DNA of 64,000 bases, taken from Chromera velia. Taxonomy: Eukaryota; Sar; Chromeraceae. Made by a program: the position numbers and the translations under genes. Below the pieces are notes generated by a model, which was not told where the DNA came from, did not search any database, and worked only from the letters and a program-made list of their open reading frames with translations. Location: contig JAHBMJ010003498.1 of NCBI GenBank assembly GCA_018398765.1, positions 1 through 64,000 on the forward strand. Direction: 5' to 3'. Positions 54,046 to 64,000 of this stretch are shown here, piece after piece (the stretch's first letter is position 1; every line of letters starts with the position of its first letter).

Positions 54046-57000
54046 AGGAGCTTTGACTTCCATACTTTCGTGGAGATAACAATGGAATGAAATTCGGTTC
54101 ACACTCTATCTATCCTCTCAGCCTCTTCTTCGCTTTCGCTGCTTCTCCCTTCTCCTTTTTGTTCTCCATAAGTCTCAATCTTCTGCTTCGTTGTCGTTTC
54201 CCTTGCAGAACAAAGAGCAGGGTCTTCTGGAACTCCTCACTTGTCGGCAACGGCTTGCTCAAATGAGGGGGTACCGTGACTGGAAAACATTTGCGCTTCG
54301 GTGAGTTCAGCCGTGTTGTCTTTCCTCTTACCTTTTCATCTTTCTTCTCTCTTGCTTCATCGAAATGAGGAATTTGAAAGCAGTCAAATCTGTGGGGTGC
54401 ATTTGTGGTCTTCCGCATGTCTGCTCTATGTGCCTGCATGCTGGGCATAAATTTTCCGTCTTCTCTCATTGGGGCCAAATCTTCTCATGTTTTCTATGTG
54501 TCCATTCTCTGTCTTTTTCTGTTGTGCCTGCAGCGAGTCTGTAGTGAGGCAACCTGAGTGTGTGGTGCACTTTCTTCGGAAGTGTGTCACGATGCTGGAG
54601 GTATGTGGGAAGGCTTCTGTGTGTCGCAGTCGAGTTTCTTTTTATTCATAGTTGTCTCCGACGTTGGGATAGCGAAAGTTGCGAGAAAGAACTTCTCTCC
54701 GAACACCCCAGCTGTATTCTGGAAGGAAACGATTGGATGCATGAAAGCGCGTCCATGAGCCTGCGATTCTCTGGGATTCCTGTTTTGCTTTTTCGTAGGA
54801 GTTTTGCCCTTTGTATCTTTAAAGTCTCATGCCGATCTGTGAAGTGCCTTCTGTCTCAGCCTGACTTGTTTCATGAACGCAGAAGGGTCTTGTAGAGGAA
54901 CTGAGAGCTTTGGCTGCTCTGAAGGCAGACTTGAGACGGGAGAGAGGAGAGGGGGACGGGGAGACTCTGGGAGTTCTCTGTCCTTGGGACATCCCCTTTC
55001 TCACATCGGTATACAAGGACAGACACTTCAGGGATGTGGCCTCTGAAATGCAGTCAGTCAGACAGGCAGGCACACAGGCAGGCAATGTTTCCAGCTTGCT
55101 TTCATTCTTTTGCCTCCAGAATCGACAACAGAGTCAAAGAACTTGTGCATTTTTGGCTCGATCGGACGTTTTTGTGTCCATGGAGCGGATCAAAAAGACA
55201 CAGTTGGCATCCCCTATGAGAGGAAGCCAAAAACCAAACAGACAGCCCAAGCAGAGCTTTTTGACGGAAAGAAAAGAATGCTGGGATATCTTTGTGGCTC
55301 ATTGTTGCGCAGTGTCGACGTGTTTTCTGTGAGTGAGTGAGTGAGTGAGTGAGTGAGTGAGTGAGTGAGTGATGACTAGGGTTGTCACGGGGCCAAATCT
55401 CCGTCCTTGTTGTATACCTCACCTCAGTCGCCCGTTGTTTGGGAATCCTGCCTAGAGGAATCACCTTTGGTTGCCGATGAAAAGCTCCATTGGTCCCAAT
55501 GCTCGCTTGCACTCATGCATGGATCATGTCGTTGTTGTCTGCAGAAATTTCCTGAGTCTGCAGAGTCTGTTGGACGGTGTCCAAGTCGCTTTCCGTTCTC
55601 TTTTTGGTCTGGAACTTCACAGAGAGATTCCCTTGGAAGGAGAAGTCTGGCACTTCTCCGTCCTTAAATATTCAGTCAGGGACCCTTCAAGAAAAGAGGG
55701 ACAGGCCCTGGGGACTCTGTACCTAGACCTCTTCTCCCGATTTCCGAAGAACATTCCCTCAGCCCAGTTCACTCTCGTCTGCTCCAAAGATCTGAGCTAC
55801 GAGAGGGAAAGGGAATGGCCTGTGGGGGGGTCTCTTGGAAAGATGCACGTGATTAACATCGAGGGATTTTCTGAAACCGCACCGAGTACACAGGAAGGTG
55901 AAGCCAATCAGCAAAAGAGACCTTGGCAGATGCCTGCGACTGCTCTGGTGAGCGACTTCTACCTTGACCCCTCTGCTTTTCCTCAGGGTCTTCCTGAAGA
56001 CAGCAGAGACCGAGAGAAGACCTTGGGGGAACTTCTTCGAACAACGCGACTGAATGTCTCGTCAGGTGGGATTGAGCACACATACACATGAACGTACAGA
56101 TAGATACACTTGTCTCTGAGCACACAAGTCCGAGTCTCTCCATTCTCCATCGTTCGGCAAGACTTACCGAGTGGTCAATTGTTGTGAGGATTTTTTCAGA
56201 AAGGGGCGGAGAGGCGTTGAGGAAATATTGTGGCATCCTGTCTTCTTTGAGAGTTTTCTTCTCTTCTGCGTCTCTCCGGACACCCTTGAATGTTCGGGTT
56301 GATCCCCCTTCTTGTCTCTTTTTTCTTTTTCTCAATGACATCTTTCTTCGTCTTCTCTCTCTCCCTCCCTCCCTCTCCCTCCCTCTCCCTTCTTCTCCCT
56401 CTTCCGCCCTCTCCCTCTTCCGCCCTCTCCCTCCATCTCCCTCTCTCGCCCTCCCTCTCCCTCCCTCGTTTTGCCTTCCTTAACTCGCTTTCCAGCTCTA
56501 ACGCAGATGCTGTCCTGTAAACTTGCGCATCTGCAGGCCGCACGCACTCTTGAATGGTCGCTGAGCAGCGCATTTGTACAAAAGAAGGGCATCTGTGCAT
56601 TAAGCAAATCCCGGACTACTCTTAAATTTTCTCTTTTTGTGTCTTTTCCATCTTGCAGCGAAGACTTTTTTCCACGAACTCGGCCACGTGACTCACTCTC
56701 TCCTCTCTCGAACGAACCTCCAACATCTGGCAGGCACGAGGGGAGCGATCGATTTCGTGGAGTTTCCCTCTCACCTCTTTGAACACTTTGTGACAGACCC
56801 TGGGTGCTTGAAGATGTTCGCTCGAGACGCGCAGGGCAACCCCCCATCAGAGGATTTGCTCGGACGATTCTCGAAAGGGAGACATCTGTTTGGACATCTG
56901 GAAGCAATGCAACAAGTCGTCTACGCACTTGCTGACCAGGTCAGTCAGTCAGTCAGTCAGTCAGTCAGTCAGACAAGACGAAGCATGACTTTAGGATGGA

Positions 57001-57106
57001 CATCATCCATTCTGGCTCGATCTGCACGGATGTGGATGTGGGCAGTGCAGTATGAGCGAGGGAGGTGGTTTATTCCCCACTTTACCGAGTTTCCTCCGTC
57101 TCTCCC

Positions 57107-57140
<34 letters not shown>

Positions 57141-57647
57141 CGTGTCAAGTTTTTTCGTGGCCTGTCTGTCGGTCTACCTATTTGTTTCTCTGCTGCAGAG
57201 GTGACTGAATCCTGCTTTGGAGTCTGCCTTTCCTTTCAAGGATTGTCCACTCGATTTCGCTCGCTCCCCTGTGCCTGCAGGCCTTCTACTCGATTGAGCT
57301 GTCTGCAGACGGCCAGAGTGTGCAGCTGGAACCCGGGCGGCTGCAGAAGCACATAGAGGAAAGCCTCGGCAGAGAGGCCGTCTTAGGAGAGACCCCAAGG
57401 GGAGTACCCTCTCAGGGCACGGTGGTGGACCTGGTGGGGCTGCCTGCGATGACATCCTTCGACCACCTGGTGCACTATGGGGGCAGCTACTATTGCTACA
57501 TTTTCTGCAGGTGAGTGAGCTAGGTGCATGGGGAGGTGAGGGGAGTTGGAGATTGGTCGGTCTCTCTGCCCTGTCTTTCGTTCATCTTTCTCTCTGTCTC
57601 TGTCTCTGTCTCCCTCGCTCTCTCTCTCTCTCTCTTTCTCTTTTTTT

Positions 57648-57698
<51 letters not shown>

Positions 57699-57729
57699 CC
57701 CTGCCGTTTCTCTCACTCTCTATCCCGCC

Positions 57730-57771
<42 letters not shown>

Positions 57772-58127
57772 ATGTGTGCGTGTGTGTGTGTGTTTGTCTC
57801 TCTAGAAGAGAGGAAGGCGACGAAGAAAGAAGGGCAACCGAACAATGAAAAAAAGAAAGACAGGCAGACAGAGAGACAGGGACAAACAGAAAGTAGACGG
57901 AAAGAAACAAACAAACAAACAGAAAAAGAAAGAAAGAAAAAGAGAGAGAGAGAGAGGGAGAGACAAAAAGAAAAAAAAAAAGAAACAAACGAACAAACAA
58001 ACAAACAAGGGAGGAAGGAAGGAAGGAAGGAGGGAGGGAGGGAAGGAAGGAAGGAGGGAAGGAAGGAAGCAATGAAGGAAGGAAGGAAGGAAGGAAGGAA
58101 GGAAACACTAACACACGCACGCACACA

Positions 58128-58168
<41 letters not shown>

Positions 58169-58915
58169 GACTGTTTATATTGAGGAAGACCGAAGGCCGG
58201 GAGCGTCTGAAGGGCCTGCAGGGCTGCAGGATGAAATTGTGATTCAGTTCGATCTTCTGCTATCGAAGAAGTTCTCTTGGTAGACTTTTTGTCCTTGGGC
58301 CAGTCCTCCTCCTCCTGGTTTCTGAATCGCCGCTTGTCCCCCTGCTGAGCTGAGCGACATCCCAATTTTGTTCCTGGCAGACATTGCTTTTTGTGAAGTG
58401 TTTTGCACATCGAGTGGACAAGTTGGCGTTTTCAGTTCGTCTACTCATGGAGAGCTGGATTTGATTTGACTGCTTAATTCTGCAGGATCCTGGCTGCCCA
58501 TGTGTGGAAAGAGGAATTCAGTCGTGATCCGTGGGGAAGGGAGGTGGGACAGAGACTCCGTCAGATGTTTGCACAGGTACGTGTGTCCGTATCCCATTCT
58601 GCCGCCTTCGCGTTCTTTCCTATGCTTACATACAAAGCCGTTTTCCCGTCTGGGCCAGATCTTTCCGGCATCTGTGTCTCTTATTTAGCATGGCACAATA
58701 CTTCCAGTAAAAATATATTTTTGATAGTTGATATGTTTGCCTGCTTGCCTCTTACTTCCTTGCAGGGTTCGCTGGAGTCTTCATTGCGTGTTGTGCGTCA
58801 GCTTTTGGAAGATGAAAAGCAGTTGTCTCTTAATCACGACATGCCAGAAGAAATTCCTCTTCAGCCTTTTTTGTCTGAACTTGAGTCATCGCTTCCCCAG
58901 GGAGAAGAAATGTAA
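51686..58915 (+). CDS. MIPEP: mitochondrial intermediate peptidase (M3A metallopeptidase), 14 exons
   Basis: Exons: 51686-51877, 52000-52202, 52403-52565, 52830-52892, 53106-53214, 53707-53933, 54209-54300, 54534-54600, 54883-55052, 55545-56065, 56659-56939, 57281-57510, 58486-58576, 58766-58915; 852 residues, phases all agree. The N-terminus (MLMVTGSQRAVVQACKARVQ, later RFEQRRFFWGFGKR) is a basic, acid-poor matrix-targeting sequence. The catalytic exon has FFHELGHVTHSLLSRTNLQH, i.e. HExxH, followed by GTRGAIDFVEFPSHLFEHF, where the Glu of DFVE is the third zinc ligand. The GTR..DF.E.PS signature separates MIP/Oct1 from thimet oligopeptidase. The C-end HYGGSYYCYIFCRI...HVWKEEFSRDPWG matches the substrate-binding Tyr-rich loop. 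It removes an octapeptide from imported precursors after MPP cleavage in the mitochondrial matrix. It is longer than the usual roughly 700-residue family size; the extra length lies in the Ser/Gln-rich insert near 55860-55930 and elsewhere. Six introns begin GTCAGT. Confidence 0.95.
53309..53357. repeat. (GT)n microsatellite
   Basis: In peptidase intron 5. Further (GT)n runs lie at 53596-53624 and 54010-54041 in introns 5 and 6. Confidence 0.95.
57585..58170. repeat. large intronic (CT)n / (GAAA)n / (GGAA)n / (CA)n / (GA)n cluster
   Basis: About 585 bp of consecutive microsatellites in peptidase intron 12 (57511-58485). The CT block (57585-57762) and the GA/GGAA blocks (57930-58168) are complementary, so the intron RNA can fold into a long imperfect hairpin. 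Confidence 0.95.
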
Positions 58916-59645
58916 GAAAGACCTGCCTTCTCTAGTGCCTTCTGGACCTTTTTGCATGTTATTGATTATAATTTAAAAATTTGATATTTTCTTGGAAGCC
59001 GCATGTTGGATAATTAATCGGCATGGGGACGGGAAGTCAATCTTCCAGGCATAAATCCTATCTTACTATCCTATTTGAAAAAATCTTTGTAAAAAAATTT
59101 CAAAATTGGTATATGCCAGGAGCTAGGCCCGGACTCCGACGGCTTTAGTCATTCATTCATTCATATATACTTACTTATCATATTGATTGATTAATTGATA
59201 TCTAGGCTTGTATTTATTATGATACCAGCTACTAGCTAAGCTACTAGACACGGTGACTTAGGTCTTAGTTATACTTCTAATTATGCTTAAAGAACTAAGA
59301 ATTCAAAACCATTATATAGTACGGTTAGGAGTTACTATTGGGCCCTTTGGGGGGGCGGTGGGTTACTGTCACTTTGGTAACCATGGGGCGGTAACTTGGG
59401 GGCCCAAAGGCCCCTACCACTAGCCCTACCACTACCGTGGTAGTTCGGGCCAAGACCCCAGCAAAGGATACAAAAAAAGCGCGACGCATGCATGGATTGA
59501 AAATGTCTCCTTCAAATCCGTTTCAACTTTCAAAAGTCAAGTTTCAAACAAAGGTCAACCTTACTTATAGTCAGAATTATAGAATCGTTTCTCTTTTGTC
59601 CCCTATCAGAGTAGACGGACAATTGACGAAGGCTGCAGTTCGGCA
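58916..59645. other. AT-rich 3' flank with a GC-rich inverted patch
   Basis: No gene. At about 59336-59432 a patch reads TTGGGCCCTTTGGGGGGGCG ... CTTGGGGGCCCAAAGGCCCC, partly self-complementary, with GGTTAC/GTAACC inside. It may be a transposon remnant; boundaries are not clear. Confidence 0.5.
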
Positions 59646-59699
59646 GTGATCAGTGTTTTTTCACTGTACTACAGTTTGGTAGTGCTTCCTCAAGAGGGG

Positions 59700-59935
59700 G
59701 TCGAGGAGGCAGTGGAGTTGCAGGGGTCTCCCAAAGAGGGAGGGGGGGTGGTGGGGCTGCAGGAGGCTCCCGAGGAAGGAAGGGGGGCGCTGGAGCTGCA
59801 GGAGTCTCCCGAGGAGGGAAAGGGGGTGGTGGGGCTACAGGAGGTTCCCTAGGAGGGAGGGGGAGTGGTGGGGTTGCCGGGCTCTCCCGAGGAGGGAGGG
59901 GGGGTGGTGGGGCTGCAGGAGTCTCCCGAGGAGGG
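59700..59935. repeat. 39-bp coding-compatible minisatellite, about six copies
   Basis: The unit is GGGCTGCAGGAGTCTCCCGA plus GGAGGGAGGGGGGGTGGTG (39 bp). On the plus strand it reads as a 13-residue repeat (VGLQESPEEGKG-type). On the minus strand it reads PREPPAAPPPP-type and stays open for about 148 codons (59650-60096). No splice support ties it to a gene. Confidence 0.85.
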
Positions 59936-62595
59936 CGATGAGTTTTTCCTTCCTTCCAGCCCGTTTTTTGATTCTTTCCTTCTTCGTTCTTCTTTTTTCT
60001 GTCCTGTGTTTTTATGGCCCGCTTCTTGATTCTTTCATTCTTTGTTTTTCTTTTTTTTTTCCTGTGTCTCCCTCCTGGCCAGAAGAGGTAAGCCACGCAT
60101 CGACTTCAGGGCTGACCGGCCGCATAAGTCTGGGTAGAAAGGCAGCGACATACCGATCTCCCAGTCACCCCCCAATGTCGCATTCGTTAGAGTTCGAGTC
60201 AGAGCGGAAGTGCAGTCACTGTACAGTTATTTATGTGTATCGTAGTGCATCGTAGACATACCGAAGCCGAGCCTTGTACGGTAGGCTCATGCTGCCGAGT
60301 CATGCAGTTCTTATTCAATGACGTTGGTCCTCTTACGAGGAGGTACGTGCAGTTACGTCGGTTGCTCAATATACTGAGCTGAGTACAGAGGTCGACGCCT
60401 CACACAGCCCTGACAGGCCTCACTAAGTGACCTCGACTGTCTAGTCCACATAGTTTGGACATTCATAGTATACAGCATGCATTATCGCATAATTATTGAA
60501 CAACCAACGCTCGTACTGCAGCTGTAGTAACTTTCTACCGCTTTGGAGGTAGTGGCAGGACAGATGGAGAGCTAGACCAGAGACGAGGCCTAGACAGAGA
60601 GGCGGATCTATAGGCTCTACCGACTCTAGCTTAGTCTGAAGATCTCTGTTAGCTAAAGGATTGGATATGGGAAGATGCTTAGCCATTCGTAGAGTCGAGA
60701 GCTTGGACCTTGAACTAGTGATGCTAAGATAGGATAGACTCACGACGGGCCAAACCGAATAAACGATCTCAGCGTCAGAGACGGCTGAACACAAACTTTT
60801 TAAAGCCTGGTCCCCGCGCGAATGCAAAGACAAGCTTTCCGGAGTCAGACAGACAGAACGCGGCGGCGGGCGATCGAAGCAAAGGCGGTGCGCATGCGAG
60901 AAGGACCGGACGGTGGCGGTGGGACGGCGTCGGAAGGTAGGACACTACACATCCCCCCCTCTCACCGGTAAGAAAATCGCGCCCTCACGATCACTCATGC
61001 AAACACACTCGAGTATGCTCAGAAACACGGCCGGTGAAGATACAACCACGCAAGCATACGCTGAAAACCGGATGAATAGATGGCATACCACTCGTAAACA
61101 ACAAAGCAAAAGCGCCGAACTGACACACTTCTCTGCTAAACACAGCTGAACACTCAAAAACCTTAGGCTAGCCGGGCAAAGCAAATGAGTCATGCACAAA
61201 GATGAGAAATTGATTGACAGAGCAGTATAGAAGCAGCGACTAGAGTTGGTCATATAAACACAGTGAGCCTGACAGCGTCGATTTTTTTTCTCCATAACTT
61301 CTTTTTCTTCTTTCTTTCATTTTTTTTTTCTGAGGGTGCTAGATCGTGAGATCAGCTACTGACAGAAATCCGATGCAACCTTCTGCCTTCCAAGACCGGA
61401 CCAGGTACTTTACCCTGGAACCCTTGGCTCCAGGCTTTTCCCATCGGACACGCCACTACCGAAGCACCAGGTTTCGTTCGCTTTATATCACCAGTCAAGG
61501 TCGGACAGGCGGCTACGGTTTCTATCAACCCCTCATTCATTGTTCTTTTCTCTTTTTCTTTCTTTCTACTGTCTTTTCTTCAAAGCTCCAAACGCAGAAG
61601 CAGCAGTGGACAGAAACAAAGACAGCGGATGCACTTAGTCTGCTCTCTTTCTTCTTCCGTATCTTCAGGGAAGCTGCTTTCTTCTGTTAACTACCTCTGT
61701 TGACAGGAAGCACACGGCGGGCAGCTCGACAGATTTAACAGACGGACACATGGACGATGCCAGACAAAAAGGCCCTGAACTCTCATGTAAAGCAAGGAAA
61801 GACGGCGACGGTACAAAGTTCCTTCTTCTCTTTTCTTTTTTCTTTAATTCCTCCCACCTCCCCTCTACTTTTTGCCTACCGTGCGCCCTCACTCTCAAGG
61901 AGCCTCAGGAGTACTGTAGATTTCCGGCGCAAACGGTGACAGCAAGTCAGGGAACGACAGAAAGAAATATGCTAACAGAAAGGGAGGACAGAGAACAGAT
62001 TCATTTCTTCCTGTACCTTCTTTTCTTAGACTCACTTAATCCCATATCGCCCCACATTCACAACATGCCGCAAAAGAAGGGAAAAGTCACCAAAAACACA
62101 AGCGCTGGAGAAAGATGCACACAGATGTAAAGAGAGACAGACACAGCAGACTGTCACAGCAATATAAATGCGTCGCCGTCTCCAGAAGTTGCCTCCAGAT
62201 GAACAGCATGCTTTTCCCGCTATCAGGGGGAAAGAAACGATACCGCCAGACCTAGAAGGATCCGGAGCATCGCAATTCCCCCTACAGTGGCAGACACAAA
62301 AGGAGAGAAGACACAAGGGATGCACAGGCTATTCCTTCAGGTTGACTTCCTCTCTTCCATTCTGCTTTGCAAATGTCTGCCTCGACAGCCGTCTCCTTTC
62401 CTCACACTCATACCTCCATATTTTCTCTCTCTTCCTCTCTTCTTCGCTTGGTCTCTCTTTTTTTTTTCTTCTCACAAAGAAACGAAACGTTCGACCTAGA
62501 AGGATTCACTTGCACGTGGACTGGACACTCTTCCACCAAAGAGACTAAAAGGAGAAGGCGAGGGCACCTAGGAGGGCACAAACGTAAGCAACGAA
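59936..62595. other. gene-poor region
   Basis: No gene supported. A minus-strand frame at 60441-60833 and plus-strand frames at 61750-62130 and 62168-62548 are open, but show no domain and no consistent splice chain. Direct or inverted transposon ends were not found. A short tract near 60940-60985 (GACACTACACATCCCCCCCT) resembles sequence found downstream of some retroelement frames; this is not enough to call one. Confidence 0.4.
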
Positions 62596-62994
62596 ATGAA
62601 GAGAGAGAGATCGATCCTCAGGGGAAGCTCCAGCAAGCTCCAAGCGCTCTCAAGTGGTGCGCGACTTGTTCTTCTTGCAGTTCTCCTCGTTATCGCTCTG
62701 CTTCACAAGGAGGTCAATTGGTTGCTCTCCCTCCCAAGTCCAGGGCGGGAGCGTGAGAGCAGTCGCGAGCATGCACAGCCTCCCTAAGGCTTCTCGTGAC
62801 TCTCACCTTTTCTCATCCTACCTCACTATTGCTGCCACGTCTCCGTCCTCCCCTTCACATTCTCTCTCTCTCTCTCTCTCTCCCTCTCTCGTCTCTCTTT
62901 TCTCTTTTTTGCTTATTCTCTTTTATTCTTTTCCTCTCTCGTTTGTAGGTGTATCTGTGTGAGAGAGAGAGAGAGACAGAGAGAGGGAGGGGGG

Positions 62995-63037
<43 letters not shown>

Positions 63038-64000
63038 GGAATCAAGAGATAGAGAAGAGGGCCCGGAGATCTCGAGTGCCAGAAAGGGAGGGAGGGAGGG
63101 AAGGAGGGAGAGTAAGAGGTCCTGGAAAGAGAGATGCATCACAAAGAAGTGTAAACGGAATGCCAAGGAAAAGAAAAGGATAAACGGATGCAAAGAGAGG
63201 AAGCAAGGAAGAACAGGAATTTTCAAAGCTAAAAAGAAGTAAGGGGAAAGTTCGCTTCCTGCACATATTTGTTCAAATTGTCTCACGTGTGGTCTATTTT
63301 CTTCCATCAGGCTGTGTAAAGGTTTAGGCTTTTCCTCAAGCCCTTTTTTCTTGCGGGTATAGATTCGTTCTCTGAGTCCAACAGATCAAAAAAGTGGTTT
63401 TCTTTCCTATCCAGCTGGTTGAAGAAGAGAATAGAGAGGCCTACTCAGCATTTTTGCTGACTTGTTTTCCTTCCGTTCTTTTGTGTGTGCGCGTATGTGT
63501 CTGTCTGTCTGTCTGTCTGTGTTTTTCTTTCTTGATCTCTGCAGGAAGAAGATCCAGAGCACCTCGAGAGGGGCAAACGCTAATTGGAACGAGGTCGGTC
63601 TCTTTATCCCTTTCTTTCTCATATTGAGGAAAGATTTTTTATTTTTTGTCTGATCTGGTCTGGTCTTGTCTTTATGTATGTTTATATATATGTGTGACTC
63701 TGAAATGGTCATTCTAGTTTCTGTTTCTCTCCTTTCTTCATTATTGTGTACAGGCGATTGAAGCAAGGTATCCCTGATCTTCCTCCCTCGCTTTGCTCGT
63801 CTTCGATCTTTCGATCGATTTTGCTGAAGAGCGTAAATCTACTATAACACAAGACGAACTCTTCCACAGGTATGTCCGAGTATGTGTGCCTTTTTCCTCG
63901 ACATCTTTCTAGTATGGCTCCCCAGCCTTGGCTGTATTGCATTGTGTTGCTCTTTTCTCTCGTGAAACACACGATGGCTCCCTACCAACCCCCCGCTATC
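62596..64000 (+). CDS. type II membrane protein, partial gene running off the window
   Basis: A possible first exon begins at 62596: MKRERSILRGSSSKLQALSS, a basic stretch, followed by a single hydrophobic helix ARLVLLAVLLVIALL (about residues 22-36) and a Ser/Arg/Glu-rich stem. This is the usual layout of a Golgi type II enzyme. Candidate later exons are at about 63418-63464 (LVEEENREAYSAFLL, after a TATCCAG acceptor), 63546-63591 (KKIQSTSRGANANWNE, after CTCTGCAG), and 63754-63767 (AIEAR, after TGTACAG). Their phases could not all be fixed and the catalytic part would lie beyond 64000. Function unknown. Confidence 0.4.
62861..63034. repeat. (CT)n ... (GA)n complementary microsatellites
   Basis: A CT block at 62861-62890 and a GA block at 62961-63034, complementary and about 70-100 bp apart; probably intronic. 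Confidence 0.95.

Noticed and set aside
57493-58242. 249-codon frame of SLSLS/KERKE
   Set aside because: Translation of the intronic CT/GA satellite cluster after a canonical GTGAGT donor.
60441-60833. 130-codon minus-strand frame (MSLHSRGDQALKSL...)
   Set aside because: No homology, splice or compositional support; kept only as a note.
1-64000. rRNA, tRNA or CRISPR elements
   Set aside because: No tRNA A/B-box pair with a cloverleaf, no rRNA-like core, and the regular repeats found are satellites or minisatellites without unique spacers.

Overview
This 64 kb window looks like nuclear DNA from an intron-rich alveolate. My best guess is a chromerid alga resembling Chromera velia. That is inference from apicomplexan-like gene style, abundant TGCATGCA words, gene-sized introns and heavy tetranucleotide satellites; no marker gene proves it. 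There are no rRNA, tRNA, operon or CRISPR signals. One 349-base N gap lies at 45660-46008.

Layout. Genes were reconstructed by chaining exons whose splice phases agree. From left to right: a secreted-protein gene fragment (-, to 1877); an intronless type II membrane glycosyltransferase (-, 2074-3279); a TIR DNA transposon (3735-5220); a three-exon small gene (+, 5488-6864); a GGATTTTA-rich fold-back MITE (7371-7974); a weak gene (-, 8512-9048); a multi-exon acidic/low-complexity protein (-, 10408-13814); a broken zinc-finger gene of possible Helitron origin (+, 14998-17492); an intronless macrodomain-like protein (-, 18724-20028); an eight-exon ankyrin protein (+, 20929-25022) with a small chromodomain ORF in one intron; a hAT-type MITE with a perfect 8-bp target duplication (25261-25814); an intronless hypothetical gene (-, 26478-27830); a seven-exon SNIP1/DAWDLE-type FHA protein (+, 28245-31847); a HET/TIR-like plus leucine-rich-repeat protein with a 20-nt microexon (-, 33082-36001); an 11-exon, about 1,698-residue PH-like/polyQ/RE-rich protein (+, 36695-45568); another fold-back MITE (47722-48074); a voltage-sensor-like membrane protein (-, 50003-50890); a 14-exon mitochondrial intermediate peptidase (+, 51686-58915); and the start of a membrane-protein gene running off the right end.

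Gene organisation. Most genes form head-to-head pairs with start-to-start gaps of roughly 0.4-1.2 kb. Transposons and AT-rich DNA collect mainly in the tail-to-tail gaps. The genes do not form one pathway: they include housekeeping RNA processing (SNIP1), mitochondrial protein maturation (MIP), ADP-ribose-type chemistry (macrodomain-like), and signalling or defence-like scaffolds (ankyrin, HET-LRR).

The most distinctive signal is in the introns. About half of the 40 best-supported introns start GTC rather than GTR, often inside GTCA/GTCTG tandem repeats, and about 70% end in TGCAG.
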